From JBKBIP01 sp046297495 (lineage in GTDB: Bacteria; Planctomycetota; Planctomycetia; Gemmatales; Gemmataceae), in contig JBKBIP010000031.1 of the NCBI GenBank assembly GCA_046297495.1, forward strand, positions 1-64,000: DNA of 64,000 nt, in the 5' to 3' direction. A program made the translations under genes and the position numbers. Each line of letters opens with the position of its first letter. Positions within the stretch are counted from its first letter, which is position 1. Under the pieces are notes generated by a model that was given only the letters and a program-made list of their open reading frames with translations, ran no database searches and was not told where the DNA came from. This document shows, piece by piece, positions 28,982 through 38,909 of the stretch.

Positions 28982-31900
28982 TTACCAGCGGTTGCCGCCC
29001 ACGAAGACGCCGCCGGTGAACAATGGGTTGAAGGCGAAGAAGTTGTCGATCAGGGCCAAGGTTAAGCCATCGAACACTTCCACGCGCGGGCCGCCGGTCG
29101 GTCCGGCGCCGGTGATGTAATCGGAGATGTTGTCCAGGTTGCGGTTCATCGAACTGACCCGCGCGGCACCGGTGAAGCTGCCGTAGGGGTTGAAGTTCGA
29201 GATCATCGTGGCGTTCGGCCCCTGGAAGCCGCGCACCGTCGCGACCATGCCGCCCCCCGAACCGACGATCACCTCATCGATGCCGTTGCCGGTCAGGTCG
29301 CCGGCGCCGACGAAGATGCCCCCCGTGTAGCTCGGCGCGAAGGCGAAGAAACTGCCGATGGCGCCGGGTAGCTGCGCCCCGCTCAGGCTGTTGAAGACCC
29401 GGACATGGGGGCCGCCGCCGGCACCGGCGCCGGTGATGACATCATCGAGGAAGTTGCCGCTGATGTCTCCCGCCGCCACGCGAACGCCGCCCGTGAAGGC
29501 GGCATTGTAGGCGAAGAAGTTGGCAATTGGCGTCCCCACGAGCTGCCCCGTGACGCCGTTGAAGACACGGACGTGCGGGCCGCCTCCTGCTCCCGCGCCG
29601 ACGATGACTTGCAACGAATTGCCGCCAAACAGGTTGCCGACGCCGACGAAGACGCCACCGGTGAAGCTGGGGTTGAAGGCGAAGAAGTTCGAGATCAAAG
29701 CCGCGTCGCTGATTTGGCCGTTGGGCAGCTTGTTGTTGAGCTGCGTGCCGTTGATGACCTTGACGTGTGGGCCGCCCCCCGGACCCGCACCGACGATGAT
29801 GTCCGGGACGCCGTCGTTGTTGACGTCGCCGACCGCCACTGTGACCCCGCCAGTGAAGCTGGGAGAGAAGGCGAAAAAGGCGGCAATCAGCTGGCCGCTG
29901 CCGTTGTACACATGAACGGCTGGGCCGCCCCCCGGACCCGCGCCGACTGCGGACCAGTTGAGACGGGCCGGTGCTTCGACGGCGCCAATGTCCACTTTGA
30001 TCCCCTGTTGCCGGGGGAAGCCGGGACCGCGCTGATCGAATAGCAAGGCTGGCGCTGGGTTGATGCCATTATCGATGGCCAAGCTGAGCGGTTGCGGCAA
30101 GTGCGTCAGAGTGGGGCCGCCGTTATTGCCCAGCGGATTGAGCAGGGGATCGAACCCGACGATGTTGCCATTGGGCAACACGCCGTTGACGAAGTTATTT
30201 CCCTGGGGATTCTGTACTAAGTTGTTGGTGGACAACAGCGTCGTGCCATCGTCCAGATAATCGGGGCCATCGTCGGCGGTGTTGTTGCTGATGATGGTGC
30301 TGGTGAAGCGGAGCGTGGCGCCGTCGTTGTACACGCCGCCGCCTGCGTCTTGCGCCTCGTTGAAAGCGATGGTGCTGTTGCGAATGTTGATGAACGCATT
30401 GACAGCGGCAAACAGGCCTCCGCCTAGTGATTCGCCATCGAAGCCGGCTTGTCCTGGGTTGGTGCCGCTGCCGCCAAAGCCACCTTCACCACCTAAGACC
30501 TCGTTCGAGGAAATGGTGCTGTTGGCGATTTCCAGATCGGTATCCGTTTCGGCGAAGATGCCACCGCCGGCCGCGAAGCCGCCGTCGGCCCCATCGCCGC
30601 CATCGCCAGAGGTGGAGCCGTTGCCGCCGTTGCCGCCGCGGCCGCCGATAGCCACGTTCAAGGCGAAGGTGCTGCTCAAGATGGTGGCGGGGTTGGTGGT
30701 CTCCAGGAAGAGGCCGCCGCCGAGGGCAACACCCGGCTCTCCACCCTGACCGCCATTGCCGCCATTGCCGCCGCGGCCGCCGTCGCCGCCGCCGGCTAAG
30801 TTGTCATTGACGCTGCTGAACTCAATGTTCAAGCTGGAGACGCCGCTACCCACGAATAAACCGCCGCCCGCCGCGTCCCCGCCAGCGCCGCCGCCCACTG
30901 CGGTGCCACCGCCATCGCCGCCACGGCCGCCGTCGCCGCCAGTAGCGGCGTTGTCGGAAATACTGGAGTCCGTGACCGAGATCGCGGCACCCGCCGCCCA
31001 CACGCCGCCGCCTTGGGCATTTCCGCCGTTGCCGGCAAAGCCGCCCACGGTCTGTCCGACCGAGTTAACGCCGCCCTGTCCACCGTTGCCGCCATCGCCG
31101 CCAGCCGCACGATTGCCATCGATGAAGCTGGGATCAATAAAGAGGAAGGTGATGCCGGCGCCTGTCCACAGACCGCCGCCTTGAGCCAAACCGCCGTTAC
31201 CACCATTACCGCCGATGGCAGGCGTGGCGCTAACTCCGCTGTTGCCGCCGCCGAAACCGCCGAAGCCGCCATGCCCCGCCACGGCACTATTGTCCGAGAT
31301 GCTGGAATCGATGATGTCGATGGCGCCAGCGAAATCAGTAAAGACACCGCCGCCCAAGGCATCCCCGCCTTCACCGCCATCACCCCCCACGCCGAAGCCA
31401 CTGGTGCCGAAGCCGCCGTGACCGCCCCAGCCGCCGTGACCGCCTTGGACGAAGTTCCCGTCCACGGTGCTGTCAACGAGTAAGAGATCAGTGCCGCCGA
31501 AGTCGATGAACAAGCCACCGCCGGCCGCATCCCCGCCGTGACCGCCATGTCCCCCAGCGCCGCCTGCCCCGATTTCAGTGGAGCCATCGAAGCCATTGCC
31601 GCCATTGCCGCCATTGCCCCCTTCACCGCCAATGGCGGCGTTGTCGTTGAGGCTCGAAGAGGAAATATCCACGATATCGCCAATGGCGGCGACAAAGATA
31701 CCACCCCCTAAGGCGTCACCACCGGCCCCACCATTGCTGCCCTGACCAGCGGTGGCGCCGCTGTTCGTGACATTGCCGCCGTCACCGCCATTGCCCCCTT
31801 TACCGCCAATGGCAGCGTTGCCATCGATGGCGCTACTGGAGACGAAGAGATTGCCGAAACCGAGGTCCGCGAAGAGGCCGCCGCCCAAGGCCAAGCCGCC

Positions 31901-34900
31901 GTCGCCACCAGTGCCGCCAGCGCCGGGCGTGGAACCCGCTGAGCCGCCCCAGCCACCGTCGCCGCCGTCACCGGCATGGGCAAGGTTGTTTAACAGATTG
32001 ACTACGTCCAGAGTGATACTGCCCGTATTCATTTCGGCGAAGAGGCCACCACCGGCTGCGTCTCCTCCTTCGCCGCCGAGACCGCCGTTCCCACCGACCG
32101 CGATTCCTTCGCCGCCATTGCCGCCATTGCCGCCGTCGCCCCCCACGGCTCGGTTGTCGATGACGTCGGCCACTTCAATGATGGTGCTGGTCACGTCGTT
32201 ACCCACGAAAAGGCCGCCGCCCAAAGCGAAGCCCCCTTCGCCGCCAACGCCGCCGTGCCCCGCGAACAGACCATCGCGTCCCTCACCGCCGTCGCCGCCG
32301 TGGCCACCCTCGGCATCGTTATCGGAAATTGAAGAGCCTGCGATAGTCACCGTGCCGGCGCCCAGGTGGATGCCGCCGCCAAGGGCCTCGCCGCCGTGGC
32401 CGCCGTTACCGCCGTGGCCGGGCAGGGTGAAGGCCAAACCGCCGTGGCCGCCATTGCCGCCATGTCCGGCGATGGCCGCATTACTATCCACGACACTGAG
32501 GGAGAGGATCAAATCGGTGTTGCCAAAGGCAGCATAAATGCCACCCCCCGCCGCGTCGCCGCCATTGCCGCCGTCACCGCCGAAGCCGGCGGTTTCCGTG
32601 CTGCCGCCGAAATTGTCGCCGCCGTCGCCCCCCCGGCCACCGCTGCCGCCAAAGACAGCGTTGCCCGACCCAGCTGCCGTGATGCCGACCGTGGACAACA
32701 CGATTGTTAATTCGCTGACATCATTTCCCGTCCAGATGCCGCCACCTTGGGCCAAGCCGCCGTCGCCGCCGTCGCCGCCGTCGCCGCCGCGGAAGTTATG
32801 GCCGAAGCCGCCGTCCCCGCCCCAGCCCCCTTCGCCACCCAGGACGAAATTATCGTTGATCTGGGATTCGCCGATGGAAACGGTGCCATCGATGTCGGCA
32901 AAGACACCGCCGCCGAGGGCCTCGCCGCCGTGGCCGCCCGCGCCGCCCGCGCCGCCGAAACCGAACGAGGAGACGTCGGCGTTGCCGCCGGCGCCACCAA
33001 ATCCACCTTCACCGCCAAAGAGTTGATTGTCGTTGATGAAGGCGGGATCAATCGTGAGGGTAATCCCCGCGCCGAGGGCAAACAAACCGCCGCCGTAAGC
33101 GCCGCCCCCCTGGCCACCGCTGCCACCGTGGCCGCCATCGCCGCTGGTTCCTGTGGCATCACCCCCAAAGCCGCCGAAGCCGCCGCCCCCGCCTTGTACT
33201 TCGTTGCGGGATAAGGACGAATCGAAGATGTCGATGACACCAGAGCCGATGAAGAACAGGCCGCCTCCGGCCGCGTCGCCGCCGTGGCCGCCGTGGCCGC
33301 CGTCGCCACCGCCTTCGGCACCATCGCCGCCGAAGCCCCCCAAGCCGCCGAAGCCAGCATCGACAAAGTTGTCATCGAAAGTGCTGTCTATGATAAGCAC
33401 CTCCGTGACCCCAAAAAGGCCGACAAAGGCGCCGCCGCCGACCGCGTTGCCGCCGTCGCCTCCTTCACCGCCAAGCCCGCCAAAACCATTTGAACCGAAG
33501 CCGCCCGCGCCGCCGAAGCCGCCGTCGCCGCCGATGGCTTCGTTGAAATCGAAGTTGGACAGGTCGATGGTAATATCCGTCGCTCCAGGGCCTGCGAAGA
33601 GGCCGCCGCCGGCCGCGTCGCCGCCGTCGCCTCCTTCACCGCCAATGCCACCGTTCCCGGAGGAAGTGGCAGCGCCGCCTTCCCCGCCGAAGCCGCCGAA
33701 ACCGCCGATGGCAACATTACCAGACACACTGGAATTGACGATGTCGATCAAGCCGGTGATGTCGGCGAAGATACCGCCGCCCAAACCGTTACCGCCCTCA
33801 CCGCCGGCACCGCCGGCACCGCCGCCAGCAGCTCCCGCGCCGCCATGGCCGCCGCTGGAGAAGATGAAGAAAGATAAATTGGATCCGCCCACGGCCGCGT
33901 TGTTGTCAATAATCGAATCCGCGATGATGAGTTCCGACACATCGGCACCGGCCCAAATACCACCTCCTTCGCCGTGGCCGCCGTGGCCGCCATGGCCGCC
34001 ATGGCCGCCAAAGCCTTCGGCACCATCGCCGCCGTCCCCTCCGTTGCCCCCTTCCCCGCCCAGAGCCAAGTTGTCGGACACGCTGGAGAACAACACGGTC
34101 AGAGTGCCCGCATCCAGGAAGATGCCACCGCCTTGAGCGGTGCCCCCTTCGCCGCCGTGGCCGCCATTCGCTCCCACGGTACCATCCACGCCATGAGCAC
34201 CATCTCCCCCTTCGCCACCGATGGCTTTGTTGTCATCAACGTTGCTTTCGAAGATCAAAATGTTCGTGGAAGGAAGGAGAAGCCCCGCGTAGATACCACC
34301 GCCGCGGGCATCGCCGCCATGACCGCCATTGCCCGCTTCGCCACCAAAGCCAAACGAAGCCGTGCCTCCTTCCCCGCCGTTACCGCCGCGTCCGCCGAAG
34401 GCGTTGTTGCCTTCGCCACTCCCTTCGCCACCGATGACGGAATTATCGACCGTGATTGCCGTCACGCCGGGGCCAGCCCAGATGCCACCGCCTTCGGCAT
34501 CGCCGCCGTTGCCGCCGCGTCCGCCTTCACCGGGACGCGAATCGGAGAAGGAATTGCCGCCCTCCCCGCCATCGCCGCCCCAGCCACCGAAAGCGGAATT
34601 ATCTGACAGTTCGGACTCGGTGACATCGAGAGTACCATTATCCACATAGACGCCGCCGCCGTGAGCGTGCCCCCCGTTACCGCCGCGTCCACCTTCATTA
34701 CCTATGATTGATCCATCGCCACCATCGCCACCGCGGCCGCCTTCACCGCCGACAGCGAGGTTGTCATTGATGAGCGAGAGATCAATGGCGAGCGCCGTGA
34801 CCAACCCGCCAGTCCAAACGCCGCCGCCTTCGGCATTGCCTCCCGCTCCACCGCGGCCGCCTTCGCCGCCGCGGGAGCCGCCACCGTCCCCATTACCTCC

Positions 34901-37900
34901 CCAGCCACCTTCGCCTCCCATGGCGATGTTGTCGTTGATGAGCGAATCGAAAATGCTAACGTCTCCCTCGAAATTCGCCCAGATGCCGCCGCCCTTGCCG
35001 AAGCCGCCGTCGCCGCCGCGGCCGCCGTTGCCGCCACGATCACCGTCCCCGCCCGTGCCGCCAAAGCCTCCCTCGCCGCCGAGGGCGGCATTGCCGAAAC
35101 CTTCAAAGCCAGCGCCAATAATCGATTCGCTTATCGACAAATCAGTGACATTCATTCCGGCCCACAGGGCGCCGCCCGAGGCGTTACCACCTGCGCCGCC
35201 GCGTCCGCCGTTGCCACCTCTACTATCTCCGGTTCCACCCTCTCGGCCGGCGCCGCCGTCACCTGCTTGGGCAAGGTTATCGTTAAAGAGAGATTGGGAA
35301 ATCGTCACCTCCCCACTGGCTACCCACACGGCGCCGCCTTGGGCGTTGCCGCCATTGCCGCCGTTGCCGCCGCGGCCGCCCCGGAACGATGCAAAGGTAC
35401 CGGTCCCGGTCGTGGCCTCACCACCTCGGCCACCACGCGCCCCCTCACCGCCGAGGGCTTCATTTTCGACGAATTCATTGTCCGTCAGCGTCACTTCGGT
35501 GGCGCTAGAGCCGACCCACAGGGCGCCGCCGGAGGCATTGCCGCCGTGGCCGCCGCGGCCGCCGTCCCCAGCGAAATCAGAGCCGTCGCCGCCCCAACCT
35601 CCTTCGCCACCAAGACCGCCTTCGGCCACATTGCCGAAGAATTCCGATTCGTTGATGCTCACGATGCCCGTGACATCCGCCCAGATGCCGCCGCCATAGG
35701 CGTTGCCGCCCGAACCGCCGTGGCCGCCGCGGCCACCGTCGGCACTCTCGGAACCATCGACGCCATCGCCGCCGAAACCGCCCCAGCCAGCCCAGCCACC
35801 GTGGGCCAAGTTGAAATTGATGGTGCTGTTGCTGATAGTCAAATCGGTGACATTGCTACCGGCCCACAAGCCGCCTCCTTGGGCCAACCCCGCATCGCCG
35901 CCGTTGGCGCCATGGCCGCCGTCGGAGAAGGCGCCGCCGATGACATCGCCGCCGTGGCCGCCCCAGCCACCATACCCGCCTTCGGCCACGTTGCCGGAGA
36001 TAGCAGTGTCACTGATGTCAATAGGACCCGTGATGTCGGCGAAAATACCGCCGCCCAAGCCGCTACCCCCTGCTCCTCCTTGGCCCCCATTACCTCCCGA
36101 ACCAAAGGAAGTGAAGCCGGTTCCGCCCAGACCGTCGCCGCCGGAACCGCCCCAGCCGCCTTCGCCTCCCATGGCCATGTTGTCCGTAACGGATTCGATG
36201 GCATCCTTGATAGTCAATGCTGTGACTCCCAGCCCAGCCCAGAGACCGCCGCCAGCCGCGTTGCCGCCGTCACCGCCCAGACCGCCCACACCGCCATCGC
36301 GCGCGAAGATAGCTCCGGTGTCGGCATCTCCGCCGCGGCCGCCAGAACCGCCCCTACCGGCCCAGGCTTCATTTTCATGAATCGTCGTGTTGTAAATGTC
36401 GATGGTTCCGGCGGCGATCCATAGCCCTCCCCCCTCGGCGTCGCCGCCGCGCCCACCGTCCGCTCCCGGCACCACGAAGGTGCCGCCCCCGCCCCCGTCG
36501 CCGCCGAAGCCACCCCAGCCACCGAATGCCCTGTTGCCATCGCCTTCAAAACCGGCTCCGATCAGCGAATCGCCGATCAATACCGAAGTCACATTCCATC
36601 CGGCATAGAGGCCGCCGCCAGCGCCCTTACCGCCGTGACCACCCGCGCCCGCGAAGTTGGCGTTGAATGCCCCATCACCGCCGTCGCCGCCGTCGCCGCC
36701 GTCCCCGCCTTGGGCCGTGTTCCCTTCCATTTCGGATTCTTCGATGAGGACGGTTCCGGAGTTGAGATAGATACCACCGCCGAAGCCATCGCCGCCATCG
36801 CCGCCGGAACCTCCGACTCCACCGATGCCCGGGAAGGTGAGGGCATCTCTGCCGCTTTGACCCTGACCACCATTACCACCACTGGCGACATTGCCGGATA
36901 TTACGCTCCCACCCGTAACCGAGATGTCCACCGCGCAGACCCAGCAGCCATGATAAATGCCGCCTCCCAAGGCCGTGCCGCCCGCGCCGCCGCTGCCGCC
37001 ATCCCCACCGATAAAGCCTGGCGACAAAATGAAGCCCGCCAAGCCGCCATCCCCGCCGGCACCGGCCAAGGCCTGATTGGCGGTCACGTTCACGTCATCC
37101 AGGGTCAAGGTCTCGACATCAGGACCTAGATAGATACCAGCACCCCGGGCCCAGCCGCCCCATCCCCCTTGGCCGCCATCGCCGCCGCCTAAACCCGATC
37201 CCCCGTCGCCGCCCGTGCCCCCCGCGCCGCCTTGCGCGAAATTGAGGTCTACTGCGCTGTTGCTGTTCAGACTGAGTTCCGTCACCCCCGTACCTAGATA
37301 AATACCACCCCCCTCGGCATCGCCACCCACACCACCAAATCCACCCGCGCCGCCGAGGCCGCTGGAGTGGCTCGCACCAGCACCGCCTGCGCCCCCCACG
37401 CCAGCCATGGCCGCGTTGCTGCTCACCACAAGCCCTTCGGCCCCCACAGTCAGCACGCCGTCCGCGAAGAAGATGCCGCCGCCCCGCGCCCAGCCGCCGT
37501 CGCCTCCCGCGCCCCCCGCGCCGCCGGGGGTGATTCCCAAAGCTCCGGTCGCCCCCGCGCCGCCGATGGCTGAGCCTGAAAGGACAGAGACCCCATTCAA
37601 GGTCAGCGAACCGCCCACGGAATAAATGCCGCCGCCAGCGGCGTTCTGACCGTTTTCCCCGGGGAAGGAACCCGCGGCGCCCAGAGCCAAATTGTTAGTC
37701 AGGGTCACGTTAATGAGTGTCATCGTGGCGCCGTCGTTGAGAATGCCGCCACCCAGGGCATCGGCGTCAAACGTAAAACCATCGTCACGGGCCCAGCCGT
37801 TAGCGATGATCAGGTTCTCGAATGTGACATCGGCGTTGGGATTGACGATGTGGAAGATGCGATCCAGGTCCGCCGTGGCGTTGATGGTGGGCGTGCCGTT

Positions 37901-38263
37901 GATACCAACGATACGAATGGAGCTAAGGCTGCGCGTGATGTCCAGGTCGCCAGTGAATGAATCGTTTTCCAGCCGGCCCGGAATGGTCAGGGTGTAAGTC
38001 CCCAACGAGGCATCGACCCGGATTTCAAAGTCATCCGGGTTGGGCGAGCTGTTAGCCAGGATGATCGCTTCCCGCAAGCTGAGGTCGCTATTGATGAAAT
38101 TGACTTCATCAGTCATCGTCGTGGTGGTCAATACCACCGTTGGCACCGTGCGGTTTTCCAAAATCTCGATCCCCAACCGGACGGAACGGAGCTTGGGGTT
38201 TTTCTTCTCAGCAGCTTTTTGCATCCGGCGTTGAATCATGCGCTGCCACAGGTAGCGGAACAT
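28982..38263 (-). CDS. Giant Gly-rich beta-helix repeat protein with choice-of-anchor Q region and FG-GAP-like C-terminus
   Basis: 3,093 residues. The N-terminus has the basic, LGIEILENRTVPT-type segment found in many very large planctomycete surface proteins in place of a normal signal peptide, then a beta-helix opening (SLREAIILAN). The bulk is about 45 imperfect repeats of 55-75 residues: AxGGGIWAG, a strand pair like TxLxISxSxIxxN, then Gly-rich runs GGxGGxGGxGG. Near residue 2600 comes a choice-of-anchor Q-type block (NNGGPTLTHLPQ, AIDNG, DQRGPGFPR, DIGAVEA). The last 330 residues hold about five FG-GAP/VCBS-like repeats (VGAGPGGGPHVKV, FFAFNPSFTGGVFVGVGD), which may bind calcium. GAGGT precedes the ATG. 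It is probably secreted and cell-surface located, acting in adhesion or as a surface layer (inferred). A single CWVC pair lies in the sixth repeat. Its DNA is dominated by GCC/GGC triplets, producing long spurious antisense frames. Confidence 0.9.
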   Translation of the reverse strand: MFRYLWQRMIQRRMQKAAEKKNPKLRSVRLGIEILENRTVPTVVLTTTTMTDEVNFINSDLSLREAIILANSSPNPDDFEIRVDASLGTYTLTIPGRLENDSFTGDLDITRSLSSIRIVGINGTPTINATADLDRIFHIVNPNADVTFENLIIANGWARDDGFTFDADALGGGILNDGATMTLINVTLTNNLALGAAGSFPGENGQNAAGGGIYSVGGSLTLNGVSVLSGSAIGGAGATGALGITPGGAGGAGGDGGWARGGGIFFADGVLTVGAEGLVVSSNAAMAGVGGAGGAGASHSSGLGGAGGFGGVGGDAEGGGIYLGTGVTELSLNSNSAVDLNFAQGGAGGTGGDGGSGLGGGDGGQGGWGGWARGAGIYLGPDVETLTLDDVNVTANQALAGAGGDGGLAGFILSPGFIGGDGGSGGAGGTALGGGIYHGCWVCAVDISVTGGSVISGNVASGGNGGQGQSGRDALTFPGIGGVGGSGGDGGDGFGGGIYLNSGTVLIEESEMEGNTAQGGDGGDGGDGGDGAFNANFAGAGGHGGKGAGGGLYAGWNVTSVLIGDSLIGAGFEGDGNRAFGGWGGFGGDGGGGGTFVVPGADGGRGGDAEGGGLWIAAGTIDIYNTTIHENEAWAGRGGSGGRGGDADTGAIFARDGGVGGLGGDGGNAAGGGLWAGLGVTALTIKDAIESVTDNMAMGGEGGWGGSGGDGLGGTGFTSFGSGGNGGQGGAGGSGLGGGIFADITGPIDISDTAISGNVAEGGYGGWGGHGGDVIGGAFSDGGHGANGGDAGLAQGGGLWAGSNVTDLTISNSTINFNLAHGGWAGWGGFGGDGVDGSESADGGRGGHGGSGGNAYGGGIWADVTGIVSINESEFFGNVAEGGLGGEGGWGGDGSDFAGDGGRGGHGGNASGGALWVGSSATEVTLTDNEFVENEALGGEGARGGRGGEATTGTGTFASFRGGRGGNGGNGGNAQGGAVWVASGEVTISQSLFNDNLAQAGDGGAGREGGTGDSRGGNGGRGGAGGNASGGALWAGMNVTDLSISESIIGAGFEGFGNAALGGEGGFGGTGGDGDRGGNGGRGGDGGFGKGGGIWANFEGDVSIFDSLINDNIAMGGEGGWGGNGDGGGSRGGEGGRGGAGGNAEGGGVWTGGLVTALAIDLSLINDNLAVGGEGGRGGDGGDGSIIGNEGGRGGNGGHAHGGGVYVDNGTLDVTESELSDNSAFGGWGGDGGEGGNSFSDSRPGEGGRGGNGGDAEGGGIWAGPGVTAITVDNSVIGGEGSGEGNNAFGGRGGNGGEGGTASFGFGGEAGNGGHGGDARGGGIYAGLLLPSTNILIFESNVDDNKAIGGEGGDGAHGVDGTVGANGGHGGEGGTAQGGGIFLDAGTLTVLFSSVSDNLALGGEGGNGGDGGDGAEGFGGHGGHGGHGGHGEGGGIWAGADVSELIIADSIIDNNAAVGGSNLSFFIFSSGGHGGAGAAGGGAGGAGGEGGNGLGGGIFADITGLIDIVNSSVSGNVAIGGFGGFGGEGGAATSSGNGGIGGEGGDGGDAAGGGLFAGPGATDITIDLSNFDFNEAIGGDGGFGGAGGFGSNGFGGLGGEGGDGGNAVGGGAFVGLFGVTEVLIIDSTFDDNFVDAGFGGLGGFGGDGAEGGGDGGHGGHGGDAAGGGLFFIGSGVIDIFDSSLSRNEVQGGGGGFGGFGGDATGTSGDGGHGGSGGQGGGAYGGGLFALGAGITLTIDPAFINDNQLFGGEGGFGGAGGNADVSSFGFGGAGGAGGHGGEALGGGVFADIDGTVSIGESQINDNFVLGGEGGWGGDGGFGHNFRGGDGGDGGDGGLAQGGGIWTGNDVSELTIVLSTVGITAAGSGNAVFGGSGGRGGDGGDNFGGSTETAGFGGDGGNGGDAAGGGIYAAFGNTDLILSLSVVDSNAAIAGHGGNGGHGGLAFTLPGHGGNGGHGGEALGGGIHLGAGTVTIAGSSISDNDAEGGHGGDGGEGRDGLFAGHGGVGGEGGFALGGGLFVGNDVTSTIIEVADVIDNRAVGGDGGNGGNGGEGIAVGGNGGLGGEGGDAAGGGLFAEMNTGSITLDVVNLLNNLAHAGDGGDGGWGGSAGSTPGAGGTGGDGGLALGGGLFADLGFGNLFVSSSAIDGNAAIGGKGGNGGDGGNVTNSGATAGQGSNGGAGGDALGGGIFVAAIGDIVDISSSSLNDNAAIGGEGGNGGNGGNGFDGSTEIGAGGAGGHGGHGGDAAGGGLFIDFGGTDLLLVDSTVDGNFVQGGHGGWGGHGGFGTSGFGVGGDGGEGGDALGGGVFTDFAGAIDIIDSSISDNSAVAGHGGFGGFGGGNSGVSATPAIGGNGGNGGLAQGGGLWTGAGITFLFIDPSFIDGNRAAGGDGGNGGQGGVNSVGQTVGGFAGNGGNAQGGGVWAAGAAISVTDSSISDNAATGGDGGRGGDGGGTAVGGGAGGDAAGGGLFVGSGVSSLNIEFSSVNDNLAGGGDGGRGGNGGNGGQGGEPGVALGGGLFLETTNPATILSSTFALNVAIGGRGGNGGNGSTSGDGGDGADGGFAAGGGIFAETDTDLEIANSTISSNEVLGGEGGFGGSGTNPGQAGFDGESLGGGLFAAVNAFINIRNSTIAFNEAQDAGGGVYNDGATLRFTSTIISNNTADDGPDYLDDGTTLLSTNNLVQNPQGNNFVNGVLPNGNIVGFDPLLNPLGNNGGPTLTHLPQPLSLAIDNGINPAPALLFDQRGPGFPRQQGIKVDIGAVEAPARLNWSAVGAGPGGGPAVHVYNGSGQLIAAFFAFSPSFTGGVTVAVGDVNNDGVPDIIVGAGPGGGPHVKVINGTQLNNKLPNGQISDAALISNFFAFNPSFTGGVFVGVGNLFGGNSLQVIVGAGAGGGPHVRVFNGVTGQLVGTPIANFFAYNAAFTGGVRVAAGDISGNFLDDVITGAGAGGGPHVRVFNSLSGAQLPGAIGSFFAFAPSYTGGIFVGAGDLTGNGIDEVIVGSGGGMVATVRGFQGPNATMISNFNPYGSFTGAARVSSMNRNLDNISDYITGAGPTGGPRVEVFDGLTLALIDNFFAFNPLFTGGVFVGGNRW

Positions 38264-38412
38264 AGGTGAGAACCTCTTTGATTAAAACGCTGTGCTTCCG
38301 GGGAAATACCTTCGCTTCACGAAGGCGGGAGAAGAGATGACAGACACGAATCACCGCGATTTCGAGGGTGCCTTCTTTTCTCGGGGGAAATAATCCATTC
38401 CCAAGTTTGCCT

Positions 38413-38442
38413 AGATTAACGGATTTGCCAAATTAAAAGCAA
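38413..38442 (-). promoter_or_regulatory. Candidate promoter of the giant repeat gene
   Basis: Minus strand TTGCTT (38442-38437), 18-bp spacer, TAATCT (38418-38413), in an AT-rich island. The leader to ATG 38263 would be about 140 nt and contains a small CCTTCG/CGAAGG hairpin (38309-38325). Confidence 0.35.
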
Positions 38443-38783
38443 CTACTTTTTCGGAAAATTTTGATGAGGATTTTGGCATAATCGGCAAAGATCGCCAAAA
38501 CCTCCTATCTTTCGAGAGGTACTGGCTTGATCCTACATGAACCTGCTGCCTCTGGTTCTTTCCTAACGGATCAACCGCGAGTCCATCCCAGGGAATGCTA
38601 TGACCATGGGACAGCAGCGCCGAAAAACGAAATTCTCCAGACGTGTTTTTCGTGGAAAATGAGATGGTCAACAGGGCTGCACACCACTATTGAAATTCCA
38701 CCTTCCTCTCAATAGTTGTCAGCTACCGCAAAGATAAAGACAATATCGTAAGAGGCCGTTGGGATATTCCCACTAAGGGAAAA

Positions 38784-38849
38784 GCGAGCGGCGCGGCATC
38801 CACCCGACGTGAACCGCCCAACACGTCGGGTAGACGCCGCGCCGCTCGC
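38784..38849. repeat. 66-bp hairpin between divergent genes
   Basis: Arms of 28 bp (GCGAGCGGCGCGGC... at 38784-38811 and its near-exact complement at 38822-38849) with two mismatches that become G-U pairs in RNA, around a 10-nt loop AACCGCCCAA. It lies 61 bp upstream of the LarA-like gene; it has no T-tract and is not in a terminator position. Confidence 0.75.
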
Positions 38850-38909
38850 CGGAAACAGCTTGCAACAGTCTCCAAAGACCGCAACTTTCAACGCGGAGAT
38901 CCACCTACC

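Noticed and set aside
29405..37573. Many long plus-strand open frames rich in Pro (up to 331 codons) or Ala opposite the giant gene
   Set aside because: They are reverse-complement readings of GGN repeats; Pro-Pro-Ser-Pro runs mirror the glycine runs, and none has a domain or ribosome-binding site.
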